A stretch of DNA of 64,000 nucleotides from Pseudomonas sp. GR 6-02 (GTDB lineage: Bacteria; Pseudomonadota; Gammaproteobacteria; Pseudomonadales; Pseudomonadaceae): contig NZ_CP011567.1 of assembly GCF_001655615.1 (NCBI RefSeq), positions 124,001 to 188,000 of the forward strand, read 5' to 3'. The notes below the pieces were generated by a model, which ran no database searches, was not told the DNA's origin, and saw nothing but the letters and a program-made list of their open reading frames with translations. The position numbers and the translations under genes are program-made. This document shows positions 58,222-64,000 of the stretch, piece by piece (within the stretch, counting starts at the first letter, position 1; the number at the start of each line of letters is the position of its first letter).

Positions 58222-59153
58222 ACCTCGAAGGCTGGTTGCCAATTCGCGTGTGGCAAGAGGCTGGGCAATGGCAAGTCGACTGGTGCTGGTTCGGTGACAC
58301 GCGGCTGCATCAGCCGTTTTTTCGTGACGCCGTGGAGGATGCGCTGCGACTGCCGTTCAATCAGGTATTCCGTCGAAAAACGGCATTGTCGACCCTTGCG
58401 GACTGGCAGGCTTGCAGTCCCGGCCTGACACCGAGCGCCTTTATCTTTCACGCCTCCCGTTGTGGCTCGACCCTGGTCAGCCAGATGCTGGCGCGACTCG
58501 ACAACCACATTGTCATCAGCGAACCCCCGCCACTGGACGCGTTGCTACGCAGCGATTTGCCTGCTGTCGAGCGCCGTGTGGCGATCAAAGGGTTACTGTC
58601 GGCCTACGGGCAATGTCGACGTGGCGTGGAGCAACGGTTGGTGATCAAACTCGACGCCTGGAACATCGGTGAACTGCCGTTACTGCGCGAGTGCTTCCCT
58701 GAAACACCGTGGCTGTTTCTTTATCGCGATCCGCTGGAGATTGCTGTCTCGCATCTGCGTCGCCCGGGCGTGCACATGGTGCCGGGGATGATCGGCGCCA
58801 GTGTGCTGGATGACGAATCTCCATTCAGCGGCCGTGAGGATTACATCGCTCGGCGGTTGGGGCAATTGCTGGCGTCGGGGTTGGCGCAATGCCAGGCATT
58901 TGGTGGCTGGGCGGTGAATTACAGCGAACTGCCGCAGGCGATGGCGGGGCGGTTGGCGGCGTTCTTTGCGTTGGACATCGAGCAGCGCCGGCAAGTGTTT
59001 GCAGCGGTGGGGCAACATGCCAAGCAGCCGTCGCAGGTGTTTGTCGGCGACGGCGATGACAAGCGTCGCGAAGCCTCGGCGTTGCTTCGTGAACGGGTGG
59101 AGCGCTGGGCGCGGGAGCCGTATGAGGCGTTGGAACAATTGCGCAAAATATAA
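58209..59153 (+). CDS. second sulfotransferase-like protein
   Basis: This 314-residue protein has the PAPS-type loop FHASRCGSTLVSQML near residue 80 and WLFLYRDPLEIAVSHLR near 170 (3'-phosphate binding RDP...S). The start overlaps the hydroxylase gene. Residues 1-75 form an extra N-terminal region (MERLNLEGWLPIRVWQEAGQ) not seen in the first sulfotransferase. It is the last gene of the adhesin operon, closed by a REP palindrome. The two sulfotransferases differ in length and motif, so they probably act on different acceptors. Confidence 0.83.
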   Translation: MERLNLEGWLPIRVWQEAGQWQVDWCWFGDTRLHQPFFRDAVEDALRLPFNQVFRRKTALSTLADWQACSPGLTPSAFIFHASRCGSTLVSQMLARLDNHIVISEPPPLDALLRSDLPAVERRVAIKGLLSAYGQCRRGVEQRLVIKLDAWNIGELPLLRECFPETPWLFLYRDPLEIAVSHLRRPGVHMVPGMIGASVLDDESPFSGREDYIARRLGQLLASGLAQCQAFGGWAVNYSELPQAMAGRLAAFFALDIEQRRQVFAAVGQHAKQPSQVFVGDGDDKRREASALLRERVERWAREPYEALEQLRKI

Positions 59154-59160
59154 TCTTTTT

Positions 59161-59250
59161 GTGGCGAGGGAGCTTGCTCCCGCTCGGCTGCGTAGCAGTC
59201 GCAGATGTTGGGGCCGCTTCGCGACCCAGCGGGAGCAAGCTCCCTCGCCA
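59161..59250. repeat. REP-type palindrome after the adhesin operon
   Basis: Perfect 24-bp arms (59161-59184 and 59227-59250; core GTGGCGAGGGAGCTTGCTCC) flank a 42-base centre. It is the same family as 36089-36179 and lies between convergent transcripts. Confidence 0.87.
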
Positions 59251-59265
59251 CAGGTTATCGGTGGA

Positions 59266-60024
59266 TCAGGATTTTGACGACAAATCCGCCATCCCCTTGA
59301 GCAATTCGATCGGCAGCGGGAAGACGATGGTCGAACTCTTGTCACCGGCAATCGAACTCAGCGTCTGCATGTAGCGCAACTGCATGGCCCCCGGCTGACG
59401 CCCGAGCATTTCGGCAGCCTGCATGAGTTTTTCCGAGGCCTGCAATTCGCCTTCGGCGTGGATCACCTTGGCCCGGCGTTCCCGTTCGGCTTCGGCCTGT
59501 TTGGCGATGGCGCGAATCATCGATTCGTTGAGGTCCACGTGCTTGATCTCGACGGTGGCCACCTTGATGCCCCAGGCATCGGTCTGGGCATCGAGCACTT
59601 GCTGGACGTCGACGTTCAGCCGTTCCCGTTCGGCCAGCAATTCATCGAGTTCATGTTTACCGAGCACCGCCCGCAACGTGGTCTGAGCCAGTTGGCTGGT
59701 GGCCATGAGAAAGTCCTCGACCTGGATGATCGCCCGTTGCGGGTCGAGCACGCGGAAGTACAGCACTGCATTGACCTTGACCGAGACGTTGTCGCGGGTG
59801 ATCACGTCTTGTGGCGGTATGTCGAGCACCACGGTCCGCAGGTCGACACGAACCATTTGTTGAACCGCCGGAATCAGCAGGATCAGACCCGGGCCCTTGA
59901 CCTGCCAGAAGCGTCCGAGCTGGAACACCACGCCGCGTTCGTATTCGCGCAGAATGCGGAAAGTCGACCCCGCCAGTGCAATCAGCAATAACAGCAGCGC
60001 GGCAAAACCCAATTGCAGACCCAT
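59266..60024 (-). CDS. slipin / SPFH (band 7) membrane protein
   Basis: This 252-residue protein has an N-terminal membrane hairpin ([17 protein letters not shown]) and an SPFH domain with [32 protein letters not shown] and a [14 protein letters not shown] coiled coil. GGTGGAG precedes the ATG. It pairs with the NfeD-type gene immediately upstream (stop and start two bases apart). Slipin/NfeD pairs form oligomeric membrane scaffolds thought to act in membrane protein quality control. Confidence 0.93.
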   Translation of the reverse strand: MGLQLGFAALLLLLIALAGSTFRILREYERGVVFQLGRFWQVKGPGLILLIPAVQQMVRVDLRTVVLDIPPQDVITRDNVSVKVNAVLYFRVLDPQRAIIQVEDFLMATSQLAQTTLRAVLGKHELDELLAERERLNVDVQQVLDAQTDAWGIKVATVEIKHVDLNESMIRAIAKQAEAERERRAKVIHAEGELQASEKLMQAAEMLGRQPGAMQLRYMQTLSSIAGDKSSTIVFPLPIELLKGMADLSSKS

Positions 60025-60026
60025 GA

Positions 60027-60560
60027 CTATTCTCCACCCGGTGCCGCGTCAGTCGCGGCCACTTGCAGCAGTAGACCCTTGCGCGCCACCACCCGGACCT
60101 GTTGTCCCGGTTTCAGTGGTGTGGCACTCATGACTTGCCATTGTTCGCCTTGCAGGTGCACCCAGCCGACATAAGCGTTGCCAGCCTGCAACGACGTTAT
60201 CGGCGTCACGCTGCCCAGCAATTCGGCATCGCCACTGAAGTTGCGGCGCGGTCGGGTTTTCAAGGCGCGGATCAGCAGGAAAATCAGCAGCAGTGCGCTG
60301 ATCAGCCCCAGGCCGATGATCAAGGGAACAGGCACTTCGGCATCGGTCAGAATCAGTGCGCCGATCACGAACATCACAATGCCGCCAAAACCGACCACGC
60401 CGAAATTGGGCAATGCCGCCTCGGCGATCATAAACGCGATGCCAAAGGTGATCAGCCAGATCCCGATCGGGTCGGGAACCAGCACTACAACGGTGTCCGC
60501 TGCGAAAACCGGTCCGCTCAGGGCCAACAGCAGCGCAATTACACAGCAACGAATGTTCAC
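60027..60560 (-). CDS. short NfeD-family protein
   Basis: This protein is about 177 residues from the GTG at 60560, which has GGAGGG five bases upstream; longer in-frame starts exist to 60614. It has a signal peptide ([12 protein letters not shown]), three to four TM helices ([25 protein letters not shown] region) and a C-terminal OB-fold ([15 protein letters not shown]...). It lacks the ClpP-like serine-protease domain of long NfeD. It is the usual partner of the slipin encoded next. Confidence 0.9.
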   Translation of the reverse strand: MNIRCCVIALLLALSGPVFAADTVVVLVPDPIGIWLITFGIAFMIAEAALPNFGVVGFGGIVMFVIGALILTDAEVPVPLIIGLGLISALLLIFLLIRALKTRPRRNFSGDAELLGSVTPITSLQAGNAYVGWVHLQGEQWQVMSATPLKPGQQVRVVARKGLLLQVAATDAAPGGE

Positions 60561-60774
60561 TTGACCCTCCGGGAGAGTCATCCGTCCGCGAGCCGTTCGT
60601 GGCTCTGTGTACAAGTCTAGTTGAGCCTGTGACTGTATGAATTTTGACCAGTTGTTGACCGCATCCGACGGGCGGATTTCCCGCCGGATTCCACCCGCGG
60701 GCCTAGACTTTTAATGGAGAGAAAAAATTCTAACCATCGTCCGCCATTCGTTGTTGCGGACACCGAGGTGCATC

Positions 60775-61242
60775 ATGCGTATGGCAAAAACCGTGCAGAC
60801 CAGCCTGGACAAGGCGCACTGCGAATATGACATCGTTTCCCATCCGCACTCGGCCAGCAGCCTTGAAACGGCGCGGCTCGCAGGCATTCCTGCTGAACGG
60901 GTGGCCAAATCGGTGATCCTCGACGATCGCCACGGGCATTACTTGATGGCCGTGCTGCCCGCCAGCCGTCACCTGGACCTGAGCAAAGTCCGTGGCAGCA
61001 GCGAATGGCAAGTCACCCGGGAAAGCAACCTGCCGCACCTGTTCGACGATTGCGAACGCGGCGCCGTGCCTGCATTGGGCGAATCCTATGGCCTGGACAT
61101 GGTCATTGACCCGATGCTGACCCGGCAGAAAGACATCTACCTCGAAGCCGGCAACCACAACAACCTGGTACACATGAGCGTGCCTGAATATCTGAAAATG
61201 GTGCCGCATGCCGAGGTTTGCGAGTTGAGTCAGTCGGCCTAG
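60775..61242 (+). CDS. YbaK/EbsC-family aminoacyl-tRNA deacylase
   Basis: This 155-residue protein matches the YbaK/ProX fold (SLETARLAGIPAERVAKSVILDD, then LMAVLPASRHLDLSKV). Family members hydrolyse mischarged tRNAs. The ATG at 60775 has GAGGTG upstream. It is monocistronic and a REP palindrome follows. The exact tRNA specificity cannot be told. Confidence 0.87.
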   Translation: MRMAKTVQTSLDKAHCEYDIVSHPHSASSLETARLAGIPAERVAKSVILDDRHGHYLMAVLPASRHLDLSKVRGSSEWQVTRESNLPHLFDDCERGAVPALGESYGLDMVIDPMLTRQKDIYLEAGNHNNLVHMSVPEYLKMVPHAEVCELSQSA

Positions 61243-61262
61243 TGTCGACATAACTGCCGTCA

Positions 61263-61326
61263 TCGCGGGCAAGCCTCGCTCCTACATTCGACCGCGCGTC
61301 CCTGTAGGAGCGAGGCTTGCCCGCGA
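61263..61326. repeat. REP palindrome
   Basis: Perfect 24-bp arms (61263-61286 and 61303-61326; core GCGGGCAAGCCTCGCTCC) are nearly the same as those of the element at 28353-28416. It lies between the YbaK and DUF2789 genes. Confidence 0.87.
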
Positions 61327-61377
61327 ATGGCCGCGCCACAGTCACCCATCCAATACGCGATCACAAAGGAGCGCCAC

Positions 61378-61623
61378 ATGGAATCCCCCACCCACAGCCT
61401 CCCGGCCCTGTTCAAACAACTCGGCCTGCCTGACGACCCCGAAAGCATTGATAAATTCATCGCTACCCACTCGCCGCTCAAACCCGAATTGCACCTGGCG
61501 GACGCGTTCTTCTGGAGCGAGAGCCAGGCAGAGTTACTGCGTGAGGAAATTCTGGATGACGCGGATTGGGCGGAGGTGGTGGATCAGTTGGATGTAATGC
61601 TGAGGAAGGGGCGGGGGGTGTAA
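61378..61623 (+). CDS. DUF2789 family protein
   Basis: This 81-residue acidic protein (MESPTHSLPALFKQLGLPDD ... DADWAEVVDQLDVMLR) is the full length of the DUF2789 family. AAGGAG precedes the ATG at 61378. No function is known. Three copies of an A-rich motif follow its stop. Confidence 0.85.
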   Translation: MESPTHSLPALFKQLGLPDDPESIDKFIATHSPLKPELHLADAFFWSESQAELLREEILDDADWAEVVDQLDVMLRKGRGV

Positions 61624-61684
61624 AAAAATCTGGAGAGAAATGGCGAAATGTAAAAAAAACTGGTGAGTGGTAAAAAAAACTGGG
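61620..61684. repeat. three short A-rich direct repeats
   Basis: GTAAAAAAA(T/A)CTGG occurs at 61620, 61650 and 61670, starting at the DUF2789 stop codon. The spacing is 30 then 20 bases. The purpose is unknown. Confidence 0.6.
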
Positions 61685-61746
61685 CAGAAACTGAGTTTGT
61701 TAGCTTTTTCCGCGTCTGGCCGTTGCTCGCCAATTTGTTTCAAAAC

Positions 61747-61794
61747 TTGACCAACTTTCCCCTCGAATGCCATATTGATAGTTAGCAAACTAAC
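61747..61794 (+). promoter_or_regulatory. MarR gene promoter with palindromic operator
   Basis: TTGACC (61747-61752) and CATATT (61771-61776) are 18 bases apart. GTTAGCAAACTAAC (61781-61794), a perfect dyad around CAAA, overlaps the predicted transcription start. This suits autorepression by the MarR protein. Confidence 0.6.
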
Positions 61795-61799
61795 AGTGT

Positions 61800-62267
61800 G
61801 TGCATTCCCTCGTGCCAAAGAACCTCGCCGCTCTCCAGATGAACATCAGCAGCTCCATGGTGGTGGCCGCCAGGCATTGGCGGAAGATCTGCCAGACCAC
61901 GCTGGTCAACTATGGAATCTCCGAAGCCTGCGCCGTCCCGCTGTTGATGATCGGGCGTTTGGGCGAGGGTGTGCGGCAGGTGACGGTCGCGCAGGCGGCG
62001 GGGATGGAGAGCCCGTCTCTGGTGCGGCTGCTGGATCAGTTGTGTCATGCCGGTTACGTCTGCCGTACCGAAGACGCTCATGACCGGCGCGCCAAATGCC
62101 TGAGCCTGACCGCGACCGGTCGCGAGTTGGTGCAGGCGGTCGAAGCCGAGTTGGTGCGTTTGCGCCAGGACGTGCTCGAAGGCATCGACCAGAGTGATCT
62201 GGAAGCGGCACTACGGGTACTCAAAGCCTTCGAAGCGGCCAATCATCTGCCGGTGGTTCACCCTTGA
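61800..62267 (+). CDS. MarR-family transcriptional regulator
   Basis: This protein of up to 155 residues has a winged helix-turn-helix (VTVAQAAGMESPSLVRLLDQLCHAGYVCRTEDAHDRRAKCLSLT), the wing marked by DRRAK. The start is uncertain: GTG 61800, GTG 61812 or ATG 61839, none with a clear ribosome-binding site. Its stop overlaps the TTG start of the FUSC-type gene, so it very likely represses that efflux gene and itself through the palindrome just upstream. The effector is probably a small aromatic acid, by analogy with aaeB/fusaric-acid systems. Confidence 0.85.
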   Translation: MHSLVPKNLAALQMNISSSMVVAARHWRKICQTTLVNYGISEACAVPLLMIGRLGEGVRQVTVAQAAGMESPSLVRLLDQLCHAGYVCRTEDAHDRRAKCLSLTATGRELVQAVEAELVRLRQDVLEGIDQSDLEAALRVLKAFEAANHLPVVHP

Positions 62268-64000
62268 GCGGTTTTTTCACCGGCGTGCCCCCGGCGCGGG
62301 ACTGGTTCTACGGTGTGCGTACGTTCGCGGCCTCGATGATTGCGCTGTACATCGCCATGCTCATGCAAATGCCTCGTCCGTATTGGGCGATGGCCACGGT
62401 GTACATCGTTTCCAGCCCGTTCCTCGGCCCTACCAGCTCCAAGGCGTTGTATCGCGCGGCGGGTACCTTGCTCGGTGCCGCGGCGGCGGTGTTGTTTGTG
62501 CCGATGTTCGTTCAGAGCCCTTATGTGCTGGTGGTGGTCATCGCGTTGTGGACCGGGATTTTGCTGTTCCTGTCCTTGCACCTGCGCACCGCCAACAACT
62601 ACGCCTTGATGCTCGCCGGTTACACCTTGCCGCTGATCGCCTTGCCGGTGGTGGCTAACCCTTTGGCGGTGTGGGACGTGGCCGAGGCGCGGACCGAAGA
62701 GATTTTTCTCGGCATCGCCTGCGCGGCGGTCGTCGGCGCCATGTTCTGGCCACGGCGGCTGGCGCCGGTGTTCAACGACTCGGTGAACAAATGGTTTGCC
62801 GATGCTTCGACCTACAGCCTGCGTTTCCTTAGCCGCAATGTGCAGCCGGAGGAAGTCAGCGCCTTGCGTTCATCGATGGTGGGGAACTTCAACAGCCTGG
62901 AATTGATGATCGGTCAGCTGCCGCACGAGGGCGCGCGAGCGCAAACGGTGCGCAACACCAAGGAGCTGCGCGGGCGGATGATCCATCTGTTGCCGGTGAT
63001 CGACGCCCTCGACGATGCGCTTTATGCCCTCGAGCGGCGCACGCCGGAGCTTGTGGATAAGTTCGCGCCACTGCTGATCGCAACCAGCGAATGGCTTGAC
63101 CACAAAGACGCTGATCTCGACCGCTGGCAGGCCCTGAAAAACCGGCTCGAAGCGCTGCAGCCAAGTGCCGAGGCGCTGGACGATCGCAAGCAGTTGCTGT
63201 TTTCCAACGCGCTGTATCGCCTCGGCGAGTGGATCGACCTGTGGCAAGACTGTCGCAGCCTGCAATACGCCATACAGTGCGAGAGTCAGGACAACTGGCG
63301 CGCGGTGTATCGGCACTGGCGCCTGGGGCGACTGTCACCGTTTCTCGACCGTGGTTTGATGCTCTATTCGGCGGCTTCTACGGTCACCGCGATCATCGTC
63401 GCCTCGGTGCTGTGGATTCTGCTCGGCTGGACCGACGGCGGCAGCGCGGTGATCCTGGCGGCGGTGGCGTGCAGTTTCTTTGCGTCGATGGACGACCCGG
63501 CGCCGCAGATCTACCGGTTCTTTTTCTGGACCGCGATGTCGGTGCTGTTCGCCGGCCTTTATCTGTTTCTGATCCTGCCGAACCTGCATGACTTCCCGAT
63601 GCTGGTGCTGGCGTTCGCCATCCCGTTCATTTGCGTCGGCACCCTGACAGTGCAGCCGCGTTTTTATCTGGGGATGTTGCTGACCATCGTCAACACCTCG
63701 TCGTTCATCAGCATTCAGGGCGCCTACGACGCGGATTTTCTCAGTTTCACCAACTCCAACCTGGCTGGGCCCATGGGGTTACTGTTCGCGTTCATCTGGA
63801 CCCTGATCGCCCGGCCATTCGGTGCGGAACTGGCGGCCAAGCGCCTGACCCGTTTCAGCTGGCGCGACATCGTCGGCTTGACCGAGCCGGCCACGCTGGC
63901 CGAACACCGGCACATGGGCGTGCAGATGCTCGATCGCCTGATGCAGCATTTGCCGCGACTGGCCATGACCGGCCAGGACACCGGCATCGCCCTGCGCGAA
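62264..64000 (+). CDS. FUSC-family efflux protein (fusaric acid resistance/AaeB-like), 3' end outside window
   Basis: At least 579 residues are visible from a TTG at 62264 overlapping the MarR stop. There are two blocks of about six TM helices (about 20-165 and 370-520) separated by a large cytoplasmic helical region, the layout of AaeB/FusC proteins. MPRPYWAMATVYIVSSPFLGPT near residue 40 is the typical FUSC signature. Such proteins export aromatic carboxylic acids or fusaric acid with a membrane fusion partner, which would lie beyond the window. Confidence 0.88.
   Translation, partial: MSGFFTGVPPARDWFYGVRTFAASMIALYIAMLMQMPRPYWAMATVYIVSSPFLGPTSSKALYRAAGTLLGAAAAVLFVPMFVQSPYVLVVVIALWTGILLFLSLHLRTANNYALMLAGYTLPLIALPVVANPLAVWDVAEARTEEIFLGIACAAVVGAMFWPRRLAPVFNDSVNKWFADASTYSLRFLSRNVQPEEVSALRSSMVGNFNSLELMIGQLPHEGARAQTVRNTKELRGRMIHLLPVIDALDDALYALERRTPELVDKFAPLLIATSEWLDHKDADLDRWQALKNRLEALQPSAEALDDRKQLLFSNALYRLGEWIDLWQDCRSLQYAIQCESQDNWRAVYRHWRLGRLSPFLDRGLMLYSAASTVTAIIVASVLWILLGWTDGGSAVILAAVACSFFASMDDPAPQIYRFFFWTAMSVLFAGLYLFLILPNLHDFPMLVLAFAIPFICVGTLTVQPRFYLGMLLTIVNTSSFISIQGAYDADFLSFTNSNLAGPMGLLFAFIWTLIARPFGAELAAKRLTRFSWRDIVGLTEPATLAEHRHMGVQMLDRLMQHLPRLAMTGQDTGIALRE

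Overview
The window looks like chromosomal DNA of a fluorescent Pseudomonas (P. fluorescens group). The evidence is the high-GC coding, the contiguous lapG-lapD-lapA-lapE-lapB-lapC locus, an mgo/pvf-type operon, and several Pseudomonas-style REP palindromes. No rRNA, tRNA, CRISPR array, insertion sequence or prophage was seen.

Layout. 1-4.3 kb (minus): an mgo/pvf operon (heme-oxygenase-like oxidase, AurF-like diiron N-oxygenase, A-T-R NRPS cut by the window edge) that in relatives makes a diazeniumdiolate signal. 4.3-5.9 kb: an AT-rich upstream region and an orphan GntR regulator with a palindromic operator. 6-28.3 kb: the complete Lap biofilm system, namely periplasmic protease LapG, c-di-GMP receptor LapD, the ~4,600-residue RTX adhesin LapA (minus) built from about 33 modules of 100 residues, and its type I exporter LapEBC. 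An inverted pair of FleQ-like boxes lies between lapA and lapE. 28.6-32.3 kb: a TauD-family dioxygenase with a taurine/nitrate-type ABC importer. 32.4-37.6 kb: a LysR regulator and an EmrAB/TolC-like tripartite exporter whose outer-membrane gene carries a REP palindrome inside its 5' coding region. 37.6-38.3 kb: a NYN-domain protein behind a strong terminator.

38.8-59.2 kb is the most unusual part. It holds two membrane-fusion proteins, a PqqD-like/M50 protease/HlyD fusion, a GNAT acetyltransferase, divergent phage-collar (MDP) and DUF6916-like genes, and a GT-C glycosyltransferase. It continues with a sulfotransferase, a 2,623-residue LEPR-type/DUF4347 adhesin with 18 Ig-like repeats, a TolC lipoprotein, an APS-kinase-like protein, an Asp/Asn-hydroxylase-like protein ending in a Nif11-like domain, and a second sulfotransferase. 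No ABC ATPase or RND pump is present there. I infer a dedicated export and modification (sulfation, hydroxylation, perhaps glycosylation) system for the giant adhesin.

59.2-64 kb: a slipin/NfeD pair, a YbaK-family deacylase, a DUF2789 protein, a MarR regulator with its own operator, and a translationally coupled FUSC-type efflux protein that runs off the end.
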